From Albimonas sp051747505 (GTDB lineage: Bacteria > Pseudomonadota > Alphaproteobacteria > Rhodobacterales > Rhodobacteraceae): DNA of 33,619 nt. The stretch covers positions 1 through 33,619 of the forward strand of contig JBNJGE010000011.1 in the NCBI GenBank assembly GCA_051747505.1. Reading direction: 5' to 3'. Positions 14,401 to 22,002 of the stretch are shown here, piece after piece. Each line of letters starts with the position of its first letter. Position 1 is the stretch's first letter. A program made the translations under genes and the position numbers. The notes below the pieces were generated by a model, which saw nothing but the letters and a program-made list of their open reading frames with translations, was not told where the DNA came from and made no database searches.

Positions 14401-17292
14401 GTGACCCCGGCCGAATTCATCGCCAAATGGACGGCCTCGCCGAAACGCGAGCGCGTCGATTCCCAGCCGCATTTCCTCGACCTTTGCCGCTTGCTCGAAA
14501 TCGAAGACCCCGCGACGGCCGATCCGGCGCATGACTGGTTCACCTTCGAGAAGGGCGCATCGAAGACCACGGGCGGCAACGGCTGGGCCGATGTGTGGCG
14601 GCGCGGCTGCTTCGGCTGGGAATACAAGGGTGCGGGTGGCGACCTCGACGCCGCATTTCGGCAACTGCTGAATTATTCTGTCGCTCTGGAAAATCCGCCA
14701 CTGCTGATCGTCTCCGACATGGAGCGGTTCCGCATCCATACCAACTGGACCAACACGGTTCAGGAAACTCACGAATTCCGCCTTGAGGACCTTGCCGACG
14801 CGAAATGGCGCGATCTGCTGCGCGCCTGCTTTCTCGACCCGGAGTCGCTCCGCCCGCGGAAGACCCGTCAGACCCTAACCGAGGAAGCCGCTTCGAAATT
14901 CGCGGCCCTCGCGTTGCGCTTGCGCCAGCGCGGCCATGATCCGCAGACGGTGGCGCATTTCGTGAATCGCCTGGTGTTCTGCATGTTCGCCGAAGATGCG
15001 GGGTTGCTGCCCAACAAGATGTTCCAGCGAATGCTGGAGCATTGCCGGACTTCGCCGCAGGATTTCCAGATCCACGCCCGAACGCTCTTCGCCGCCATGA
15101 AGGATGGCGGAATGGTAGGGTTCGAGCGTGTGGAATGGTTCAATGGCGGGCTCTTTGACAACGATGAGGCGCTTGCCCTCGAAAAGGGAGACGTCGCGGA
15201 GCTGCTTTCCGCCGCTCGCCTCGACTGGTCGGACATTGACCCCTCCATCCTCGGAACGCTTTTCGAGCGCGGCCTCGACCCGGACAAGCGGTCCCAGCTC
15301 GGCGCGCATTACACCGACCGCGACAAGATCATGCAGATCATCAAGCCGGTCGTGATCGAGCCCCTGACCATCGAATGGGCCGACGCGAAAGGGAGGATTG
15401 AAGCGGCCCTTGACAAGGCTTCGAAAGCCTCCGCCAAGGGCACGCGCACGCGGGCGCTGAAGGAGGCCGACGCAGCCAAGCTAGGCTTTCTCGACCGTCT
15501 GTCGCGCTTCCGTGTGCTCGATCCGGCCTGCGGATCGGGAAACTTCCTCTATCTGGCGCTTCTGGCGCTCAAGGATATTGAGCATCGCGTGAACCTAGAC
15601 GCCGAGGCGCTGGGCCTTCAGCGCGAGTTCCCGCGTCTCGGCCCGGAGTGCGTGCGGGGGATCGAGCTGAACCCTTACGCCGCGGAGCTGGCGCGCGTCT
15701 CTGTCTGGATCGGGGAGATCCAGTGGATGCGCCGCAACGGCTTCGAGGCGACGCGCAACCCGATCTTGCGCCCGCTGGAGACCATCGAATGCCGCGACGC
15801 GGTGCTGACGGCGGAGGGCGCGCGCGCGGACTGGCCCGACGCGGACGCGGTGGTGGGCAATCCGCCATTCCTCGGCAACAAGAAGATGATCGCGGAGCTG
15901 GGCGAGGACTACGCGACCGCCCTGCGCCGCGCATGGTCGGGCGTTCCGGGCGGTGTCGATCTGGTTGCCTATTGGTTTGCCAAGGCTTGGGAGATGATCG
16001 CGGCTGGCCGCGTGACCCGCGCCGGGCTGGTGGCAACGAATTCCCTTCGCGGCGGCGCGAACCGGGAGGTTCTCAAGCGCATCGTTGGGGGCGGGCGCAT
16101 CTTCGAGGCCTGGAGCGACGAAAGCTGGACGGTGGAAGGTGCCGCGGTGCGTGTGTCGTTGGTGTGCTTCGATGGCGCAAAGGACGGCCCCGCCCGGCTT
16201 GATGGGCGCAAGGTGGAGGAAGTGTTCTCAGACCTCTCGGCCAGCGCGACCGGTCTCGATCTCACAAAGGCCCAAACCCTGAAAGAGAATGCAAATCTTA
16301 CGTTCCAAGGCTTCAAGTTTGGTGGGCCTTTCGAGATTGATGGCGGCCTCGCACGAGAATTGCTCAAGGCCCCCGTGAACCCTAATGGGCGCGGAAATTG
16401 CGATGTTATTCGCCGATGGTTCAACGGCATGGATATCACTCGCCGCGTCTCGGAGCGGTGGTGCATCGATTTCGGCTTGATAGCTTCGGAGGCAGATGCG
16501 GCGCTCTATGAACGGCCGTTTGAACGTTTGAAAAGCCAATGGGCCGCCGAAAACGCTCGCCTCGAAAGTGAAGAAAAAAGGCCGCTGCGTTACGGCGAAC
16601 CGAAGACGCGCGCCACATGGTGGATTCACCAGAGGCCGCGACCGGAACTCCGCTCAGGCCTTGCCGGACTGTCGCGATTCATTGCAACGCCGGAAGTTGC
16701 AAAGCACAGACTGTTTGTCTGGCTTAAAGGCGGAATGCTCGCCTCCGGTTCCGTCTATTCAATTGCTCGTGACGACGATACTACGTTCGGCATCCTGCAT
16801 TCGTGCATTCATGGAGTTTGGGCATTACGCATGGGGACGTCGCTTGAGGATCGCCCCCGATACACGCCCTCAACGACCTTCGAAACCTTTCCCTTCCCTG
16901 ATGGTCTCGCCCCGACCATCCCCGCCGCCGACTACGCCGCCGATCCGCGCGCGCAGGCGATTGCTGCTGCTGCCGCTCGCCTGAACGAACTGCGCGAGGC
17001 TTGGCTCAATCCGTCTGACCTGGTGGAGCGTGTTTCCGAGGTGGTTTCGGGTTATCCGGACCGAATCCTGCCCAAGGACGAGGCCGCTGCGAAGGAACTG
17101 AAGAAACGCACCCTCACCAACCTCTACAACGCCCGCCCTGCCTGGCTCGATCATGCCCATAAGGCGCTCGATGAGGCGGTGGCCGATGCCTACGGTTGGG
17201 GAGACGATTGGCGTGCGGGCCGGCTGGACGATGATGAGATTCTCGCCCGGCTATTTGCTCTCAACCAGAAGCGCGCAACGGCCGGCGGCTAG
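14401..17292 (+). CDS. MmeI-like type IIL restriction-modification enzyme
   Basis: A 963-residue single-chain enzyme with the layout of MmeI (cuts about 20 bp from its site; methylates adenine on one strand). The N-terminal nuclease motif is D64-x9-E74-x-K76, the same spacing as the catalytic PD-(D/E)xK motif of MmeI. A helical connector with LFERGLDPDKRSQLGAHYT follows (287-305). The methyltransferase has motif I DPACGSG (374-380), GIELNP (420-425) and motif IV NPPF (487-490), then a C-terminal target-recognition region (about 600-860). All key residues are intact, so both activities are plausible. Start is GTG with gggaggg upstream. As cargo of a tRNA-integrated element it most likely defends the host against other phages. 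The site recognised cannot be read. Confidence 0.88.
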   Translation: MTPAEFIAKWTASPKRERVDSQPHFLDLCRLLEIEDPATADPAHDWFTFEKGASKTTGGNGWADVWRRGCFGWEYKGAGGDLDAAFRQLLNYSVALENPPLLIVSDMERFRIHTNWTNTVQETHEFRLEDLADAKWRDLLRACFLDPESLRPRKTRQTLTEEAASKFAALALRLRQRGHDPQTVAHFVNRLVFCMFAEDAGLLPNKMFQRMLEHCRTSPQDFQIHARTLFAAMKDGGMVGFERVEWFNGGLFDNDEALALEKGDVAELLSAARLDWSDIDPSILGTLFERGLDPDKRSQLGAHYTDRDKIMQIIKPVVIEPLTIEWADAKGRIEAALDKASKASAKGTRTRALKEADAAKLGFLDRLSRFRVLDPACGSGNFLYLALLALKDIEHRVNLDAEALGLQREFPRLGPECVRGIELNPYAAELARVSVWIGEIQWMRRNGFEATRNPILRPLETIECRDAVLTAEGARADWPDADAVVGNPPFLGNKKMIAELGEDYATALRRAWSGVPGGVDLVAYWFAKAWEMIAAGRVTRAGLVATNSLRGGANREVLKRIVGGGRIFEAWSDESWTVEGAAVRVSLVCFDGAKDGPARLDGRKVEEVFSDLSASATGLDLTKAQTLKENANLTFQGFKFGGPFEIDGGLARELLKAPVNPNGRGNCDVIRRWFNGMDITRRVSERWCIDFGLIASEADAALYERPFERLKSQWAAENARLESEEKRPLRYGEPKTRATWWIHQRPRPELRSGLAGLSRFIATPEVAKHRLFVWLKGGMLASGSVYSIARDDDTTFGILHSCIHGVWALRMGTSLEDRPRYTPSTTFETFPFPDGLAPTIPAADYAADPRAQAIAAAAARLNELREAWLNPSDLVERVSEVVSGYPDRILPKDEAAAKELKKRTLTNLYNARPAWLDHAHKALDEAVADAYGWGDDWRAGRLDDDEILARLFALNQKRATAGG

Positions 17293-17294
17293 AG

Positions 17295-17654
17295 ATGGAA
17301 GGCTCTCAAGCGATCCTTATCGCGGGATTGATCGCAGGCGGCCTTTTGGCGCTGGGGATCGCGCTGGTTCTGATCGCATGGGTGGTGCGCGGCGCCTTGG
17401 AACTCTTCGGCATGGCGGCCGCTCAGGGCTTTGTCGGCCTTGTGGCCTACGTGGCCGCCTGGGTCTTCTTGCTGCCGGTGATGGCGGTCGCTTCGGGCGT
17501 GATCGGTTTCTTCGCCTGGCGGATGAATCGAGCCGAGGAAAAGGCGCAATCCGCTCAGGAGAAGCCGAGGCGGAAGAAGCGCGCGCCTCCCCCCGACGAT
17601 CCTTATGAGCGTCACCTCTGGGCCAATCGCTTGCCGCCATACGACAAGGATTGA
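17295..17654 (+). CDS. Small membrane protein beside the RM gene
   Basis: A 119-residue protein with two, possibly three, transmembrane segments (about 6-31 and 44-76) and a charged C-terminal tail (about 77-119) rich in Lys, Arg and Pro. Its ATG follows the restriction enzyme stop after two bases, so the two are co-transcribed and probably translationally linked. No family was recognised. It may be an accessory of the restriction system, a surface or superinfection factor, or simply the last gene before attR. Confidence 0.6.
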   Translation: MEGSQAILIAGLIAGGLLALGIALVLIAWVVRGALELFGMAAAQGFVGLVAYVAAWVFLLPVMAVASGVIGFFAWRMNRAEEKAQSAQEKPRRKKRAPPPDDPYERHLWANRLPPYDKD

Positions 17655-17747
17655 GTCGTCGGCGTCGCGCTGAAATCCGGGCTGGTGTTGGGGCGGTGTT
17701 GGACAAGGCGCTAGCCGCTCAAGCCTTCGCGGCGTAACCTCTTGGAA

Positions 17748-17799
17748 AGGTTGGTACCGACGCCCCGACTCGAACGGGGGACCCCCAGATCCACAATCT
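17748..17799. repeat. attR: 3' part of the intact tRNA-His
   Basis: This is the right copy of the 52-bp direct repeat. It runs from four bases beyond the tRNA CCA to inside the anticodon stem-loop, so integration restored a complete tRNA at this end. The crossover must lie within these bases, typically in the anticodon or T-loop region. Confidence 0.95.
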
Positions 17800-17828
17800 G
17801 GTGCTCTAACCAACTGAGCTACGTCGGC
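17752..17828 (-). tRNA. tRNA-His (anticodon GTG)
   Basis: A complete 77-nt cloverleaf with encoded CCA. The acceptor stem is 7 bp with a G1:U72 wobble, then T8-A9, D-stem GCTC/GAGC, anticodon loop TTGTGGA (anticodon at 17792-17794), variable GGGTC and T-arm CCCCG-TTCGAGT-CGGGG. There is no encoded G-1 paired to C73: the discriminator is A73. Most bacteria need G-1:C73 in tRNA-His; alphaproteobacteria are a known exception with an altered histidyl-tRNA synthetase, so this fixes the taxonomy. Its native terminator has been moved to about 6819-6848. Confidence 0.97.
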
Positions 17829-17950
17829 ACGCGTGCGGGTCGATAGCGCCGCCGGAGGCGCGATGCAAGCCCCTGCGCCCGCCCGCGTCTTGCGCTCGGC
17901 CGCGACCGGCAGTAGCAGGGCGCGCGCCGGGCAGCGAAGGACCGAAAGTC

Positions 17951-18181
17951 ATGGGCATCGATTCCGAAAGCGACATCTCCGCAAGCCTGCAGATCGGCCC
18001 GACGACCGAGGGCCAGGTCCGCATCTATGTGGAGGGAGAGGGGTTCTCCCTCCCGCTCGACTTCGAGCCCGAGGAGGCCGACGAGATCGCCGAGGAGCTT
18101 CGCGGCGCCGCCGAGCGCGCGCGCGAAATCGCCCGGGGCGGCAAGCGCGGCGGCGACGGCAAGGGCAAGCGGAAGCGCTGA
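17951..18181 (+). CDS. Small conserved acidic/basic protein (DUF6324-like)
   Basis: A 76-residue protein. The first 50 residues make a small strand-rich domain (SASLQIGPTTEGQVRIYVE then LPLDFEPEEADEIAEEL), and the tail (about 62-76) is a highly basic GGKRGGDGKGKRKR. I recall similar short proteins in Rhodobacterales annotated as DUF6324, but the name is from memory. The function is unknown; the basic tail suggests nucleic-acid or ribosome contact. It converges with mmcB, four bases between stops. Confidence 0.65.
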   Translation: MGIDSESDISASLQIGPTTEGQVRIYVEGEGFSLPLDFEPEEADEIAEELRGAAERAREIARGGKRGGDGKGKRKR

Positions 18182-18185
18182 GCCG

Positions 18186-18650
18186 TCAGACCTCCGACAG
18201 CGCCGCGGCGCCCGGGTCCAGCGCGCCGCGCAGGCGCAGGGCCGCCGCGCGGGCCGCGCGAAGGGTCAGCGCCTTGCGCCGGGCCGCGGCCAGGGGCGAT
18301 TCGGGCGCCTCGCGCAGGATCTCGGCCCCCCAGCCGTCGGCGCGGATGAGGCCGTGCTCCGCGGGCAGGACCTCGGTCGGGAAGTCCTCGGCCACCGCGA
18401 AGTAGAAGCGGTCGCACCAGTCCAGGTAGCCCTGCCATTTGCGGTCGGCGCGGTAGTCCGCGAGGCCGGACTTGCATTCCACGATCCAGACCTCGCCCCT
18501 GGGGCCGGTGGCGAAGACGTCGGCGCGAAGCCCGCGCGCGGGGGCGAACTCCGTCACGGGCGCGAATCCCAGATCGATCAGGTGGCGGCAGACCCCGCGC
18601 GCCAGAAGCGCGCCGGGGGCGGGGTCGGGACGGGGGGCGGAGAGGCTCAT
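18186..18650 (-). CDS. mmcB: MmcB-family DNA repair nuclease
   Basis: A 154-residue PD-(D/E)xK nuclease-fold protein. The catalytic core is D44 (RADVF), then E58-x-K60 in VWIVECKSG, followed by KWQGYLDWCDRFYFAV (71-86). The pattern fits the MmcB family, studied in Caulobacter as a mitomycin C-induced DNA repair factor. The ATG at 18648-18650 is chosen over an upstream in-frame start because the upstream part runs into the mutL end without resemblance. It sits downstream of mutL in the same direction, forming a small repair pair, though 77 bp separate them. Confidence 0.82.
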   Translation of the reverse strand: MSLSAPRPDPAPGALLARGVCRHLIDLGFAPVTEFAPARGLRADVFATGPRGEVWIVECKSGLADYRADRKWQGYLDWCDRFYFAVAEDFPTEVLPAEHGLIRADGWGAEILREAPESPLAAARRKALTLRAARAAALRLRGALDPGAAALSEV

Positions 18651-18727
18651 GCAATGGTCCGGGCGACTCGGGATGTTGCCATCCTGTTCCGCCCCGGCCG
18701 CCCGGTCAATCCGCCGGCCCGCGCCGC

Positions 18728-20593
18728 TCAGCGCCGGCCGAAGAGCTTCTCGATCTGGGCGAGGCTCAGCGTCACATAGGTCGGCCGGCCGTGGTTGCAC
18801 TGGCCCGAGCGGGGCGTGGCCTCCATCTCGCGCAGCAGGGCGTTCATCTCCGGCCCGCTCATCCGCCGGCCCGAGCGGACCGAGCCGTGGCAGGCCATGC
18901 GGCTGAGCACGGCGTCCAGACGCGCCCGCACCGCCCCTCTCTCGCCGGCCTCGGCGAGCTCGTCGGCCACGTCGCGCAGCAGGGCGCTCGCGTCGGGCTG
19001 GCCGACCTCGGCGGGCACCTCGCGCACCGCCACGGCGCCCGGGCCGAAGGGCTCCACCGCGAGCCCGGCCTCGGCCAGGGCCCCGGCGGCGGCCAGCACG
19101 CGCTCGGCGTCGTCGCCGGGCAGCTCCACGATCTGGGGGATGAGGAGGGCCTGCCGGGCGACGCCGGTCTCGTCGAGCTGGCGCTTCAGGCGCTCATAGA
19201 CCAGCCGCTCATGCGCCGCGTGCTGGTCCACGATCACCATGCCCTCGGCGGTCTGGGCGACGATGTAGTTCTCGTGGATCTGGGCGCGGGCGACGCCCAG
19301 CGGCAGGTCCTCGCCCTCCAGCTCCGCCGGCCCGGCCTCCTCCACGCGGGCGGAACGGAAGGCCTCCGGCGCCTCGGACAGCCCCGGCTGGAGGGGGGGC
19401 GGGGCCTGTCCCTCGAAGGCGCGCGAGAGGGCGGCGGAGGAGGGGCGAGGGACCGCGAAGCCGGGGCGCGGGGGCGCGGCCCCGGGCTCGGGGCGGAACT
19501 CGCCCAGCGCGGCCTCCCCCACGGTGGGCGCCGCCGGGGCACGGGCCGGGGCCCGCGCTGGGCGCAGGGCCGACACGACCAGCCCCCGCGCCACGCCGGG
19601 GGCGCGGAAGCGGACCTCAGTCTTGGCCGGGTGCACGTTGACGTCAACCAGATGCGGGTCGCAGTCGATATAGAGCGCCGCCGCCGGGTGGCGGCCCGAA
19701 TGCAGCACGTCCTGGTAGGCGGCCCGCAGCGCCCCGGTCAGCAGCTTGTCGCGCACAGGGCGGGCGTTGACGAACAGGAACTGCGCCACCGCCGCGCCGC
19801 GCGAATAGGTGGGCAGAGCGGCGAGGCCGGACAGGCGCAGCCCCTCGCGCTCCGCGCCGATCTCCAGCGCGTTCTCGTCGAACTGGCGGCCCAGGATGCG
19901 CCGCAGGCGCGCGCGGCGGGCCTCCGCCGGGCCGCCCGGCTCGGGATCGGCGCGGAACAGGACGCGGCCCTCGCCTCCCTCCGCGCCCGAGACGTCGCGC
20001 AGCACGAAGCCCACCTCGGGCGCGGCCATGGCCAGCCGGCGGATGGTGTCGGCGATGGCCTGGGTCTCGGCGCGGTCGGAGCGCAGGAACTTCAGCCGGG
20101 CCGGAGTGGCGTGGAACAGGTCGCGCGCCTCCACCACCGTGCCGCGGGGCCGCGGGGCGGGGGCGGGGGCGCCGAGGCGGCCGGCCTCGCAGCGGATGGT
20201 CCAGGCCTCCTGCGCGCCCGCGGCGCGGGAGGTCAGCTCCAGGCGGGAGACGGCGGCGATGGAGGGGAGCGCCTCGCCCCGGAAGCCGAAGGAACGGATG
20301 TCGAGCAGGTCCGCCCCGTCCGTCTTGGAGGTCGCGTGCCGCTCCAGCGCCAGCGCGAGCTCCTCGCGCGGGATGCCGGCGCCGTCGTCGGCAACGCGGA
20401 TCAGCGTGCGCCCGCCGTCCGCGATGGCCACCTCCACGCGGCGGGCGCCGGCGTCCAGGCTGTTCTCCGCCAGCTCCTTCACCGCGGAGGCCGGACGTTC
20501 CACCACCTCGCCGGCCGCGATCCGGTTCTGGGCGGACTCGTCCAGCCTCTGGATGGGCCGGGCATGCGAGATATGGTGGCCGGGCGCGTTCAT
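18728..20593 (-). CDS. mutL: DNA mismatch repair endonuclease MutL
   Basis: A 621-residue MutL. The GHKL ATPase domain shows IAAGEVVERP (25-34), ELAENSLDAGA (40-50), DDGAGI (69-74) and FGFRGEAL (102-109). The C-terminal half has the metal-dependent endonuclease motif DQHAAHE (456-462), an ACHGSVR segment and QCNHGRP near the end. It is therefore an endonuclease-type MutL that nicks DNA itself, as expected in bacteria without MutH. It links MutS mismatch recognition to strand removal. A Pro-rich linker joins the two halves. Length is normal. Confidence 0.96.
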   Translation of the reverse strand: MNAPGHHISHARPIQRLDESAQNRIAAGEVVERPASAVKELAENSLDAGARRVEVAIADGGRTLIRVADDGAGIPREELALALERHATSKTDGADLLDIRSFGFRGEALPSIAAVSRLELTSRAAGAQEAWTIRCEAGRLGAPAPAPRPRGTVVEARDLFHATPARLKFLRSDRAETQAIADTIRRLAMAAPEVGFVLRDVSGAEGGEGRVLFRADPEPGGPAEARRARLRRILGRQFDENALEIGAEREGLRLSGLAALPTYSRGAAVAQFLFVNARPVRDKLLTGALRAAYQDVLHSGRHPAAALYIDCDPHLVDVNVHPAKTEVRFRAPGVARGLVVSALRPARAPARAPAAPTVGEAALGEFRPEPGAAPPRPGFAVPRPSSAALSRAFEGQAPPPLQPGLSEAPEAFRSARVEEAGPAELEGEDLPLGVARAQIHENYIVAQTAEGMVIVDQHAAHERLVYERLKRQLDETGVARQALLIPQIVELPGDDAERVLAAAGALAEAGLAVEPFGPGAVAVREVPAEVGQPDASALLRDVADELAEAGERGAVRARLDAVLSRMACHGSVRSGRRMSGPEMNALLREMEATPRSGQCNHGRPTYVTLSLAQIEKLFGRR

Positions 20594-20642
20594 GCCCCCA
20601 GACCTAGCAGGAACGCGCCGAGTCGGGAAGCGTCGGGCGCCC

Positions 20643-21998
20643 TCAGTCCTCGGGCGGCAGCCTCTCCGGCTGGCCGACCACGACCACCTTCAGCCGGTCG
20701 GGATGCAGGAATCGCTCGGCGACACGGCTGACATCCTCCAGCGTCACCGCCTCGATAAGGTCGTTGCGCTTTCGGATGTAGTCGGGCTCGAAGCCCTCGG
20801 ACATCAGCCCGGCAAGCTGCCCGGCGATCCCGGCGTTCGAATCGAAGCGCAGCGGATAGGCGCCGGTCAGGTAGCGCTTGGCGTCCTCCAGCTCCTGCGC
20901 GGTGGCGCCCTCCTCGCGCATGCGCGCCCATTCCTCGCGGATGACGGACACCGCCTCGGCGACGCGCGCGTTGTCCGAACTCACGCCCGCGCCCATGATC
21001 GGCGCGCGGTCCTGGGGCGCGAGGAAGGAGAAGACGGAATAGGTCAGGCCGCGCTTCTCCCGCACCTCCTCCGTCAGGCGGGAGGAGAAGCCGCCGCCCC
21101 CGAGAATGTGGTTCATCACATAGGCGGGGATGAAGTCCGGGTCATGGCGCGCCGGCCCCTCGTGGATCAGCCGGGCGACAGACTGGGGCACGTCGAGCTC
21201 GACCACCTCCAGCGCGCGGGCGGGGGTCATTTCCACCTTCGAAAGTTCGGGCAGCGGCGCGTCCGGCAGATCGCCAAAAAGCCGGTCCAGCAGGGGCGCC
21301 AGCTCCTCGGCCGTGATATCGCCGACGACCCCGACGGCGACATCGGCGCGGTTGAGCGCGATCCGGCGCATCGCCTCGAGGTCCCCGGCGGAGAGCGCCG
21401 CGACGCTCTCCTCGCTTCCCTCGATCGGGCGGCCGTAGGGATCGTCGGGGAAGAGCGCGGCGCGCCAGGTCTGCGAGGCCAGGTCATCGGCGTCGGTCCG
21501 GGCGCTTCGGATGCCCGAGAGGATGCCCGCCCGCACCCGCTCCATCGCCTCGGCGTCGAAGCGGGGCTCGGTCAGCGCGCTGCGCAGAAGCTCCACGCTC
21601 TTCTCGCGGTTCTCCGTCAGAATCCGGGCGGAGACGGTGAAGCCGTCCCGCCCCGCCTCGAAACCCGTGCGCAGCGCCAGCTCGTCGGCGCGGGCGGAGA
21701 AGGCGGCGCTGTCGAGCTCCCCCGCCCCCTCGTCCAGCATGGCGGCGAGGAAGTTCATCGCCCCCGCCTTCTCCGCGGGCTCGCGCGAGGTGCCGCCCTC
21801 GAAGATCATCTCGATGGCCAGCATCGGGATGGACGGCTCGCGCACCAGCCAGGCGGTCACGCCGCCGGGCGAGGTGACGACCTCCACCTCCGTCGCCGCG
21901 CGGGCCGGGCTCTGCGGCGCCGCCAGGGAAAGCGCCAGCAGGGCCAGCGCCGCGGTCAGGCGGGCGAAGGCCGCGGGGCGGCCGGTGGCGTGTCTCAT
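20643..21998 (-). CDS. M16-family peptidase homologue lacking the zinc motif
   Basis: A 451-residue secreted protein (signal peptide about 1-34, ending near SPARAATEVE). It has the M16 fold: an N-terminal GGTSREPAEKAGAMNFL segment where HxxEH should be, but with no His pair and no catalytic Glu, and the second-domain EEVREKRGLTYS motif that is intact. In paired M16 systems one partner keeps the zinc and the other provides the R/Y substrate pair; here this copy fits the non-catalytic partner. It starts four bases beyond the catalytic partner's stop. It likely acts in the periplasm on oligopeptides or a specific processed protein. Confidence 0.88.
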   Translation of the reverse strand: MRHATGRPAAFARLTAALALLALSLAAPQSPARAATEVEVVTSPGGVTAWLVREPSIPMLAIEMIFEGGTSREPAEKAGAMNFLAAMLDEGAGELDSAAFSARADELALRTGFEAGRDGFTVSARILTENREKSVELLRSALTEPRFDAEAMERVRAGILSGIRSARTDADDLASQTWRAALFPDDPYGRPIEGSEESVAALSAGDLEAMRRIALNRADVAVGVVGDITAEELAPLLDRLFGDLPDAPLPELSKVEMTPARALEVVELDVPQSVARLIHEGPARHDPDFIPAYVMNHILGGGGFSSRLTEEVREKRGLTYSVFSFLAPQDRAPIMGAGVSSDNARVAEAVSVIREEWARMREEGATAQELEDAKRYLTGAYPLRFDSNAGIAGQLAGLMSEGFEPDYIRKRNDLIEAVTLEDVSRVAERFLHPDRLKVVVVGQPERLPPED

Positions 21999-22002
21999 GG
22001 GA

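Larger units (their letters stand above)
6863..17799. mobile_element. Integrated element in tRNA-His, satellite-like, about 10.9 kb
   Basis: The element is bounded by a perfect 52-bp direct repeat (6863-6914 and 17748-17799). The right copy is part of a complete tRNA-His; the left copy is a tRNA fragment. A tyrosine integrase begins about 160 bp inside the left repeat and reads inward. The cargo is integrase, a leader with three terminators, an AlpA-like regulator, small proteins, a primase/DUF3987 protein, further small proteins, an MmeI-like restriction-modification enzyme and a membrane protein. Virion, packaging, lysis and conjugation genes are absent. Base composition is visibly less GC-rich than the flanks, most clearly at 13740-14080. 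The plan resembles P4-like satellites or small integrative islands; mobility by helper phage is inference. Confidence 0.85.

Noticed and set aside
14401..17292. A stand-alone (orphan) DNA methyltransferase
   Set aside because: The N-terminal D-x9-E-x-K nuclease motif with MmeI spacing is intact, so a combined nuclease/methyltransferase is the better call.
6863..17799. A complete temperate prophage
   Set aside because: No capsid, portal, tail, large terminase or lysis genes are present and the length is too small.
18791..20731. A 646-residue plus-strand open frame
   Set aside because: Antisense to mutL, whose motifs are intact and in order.
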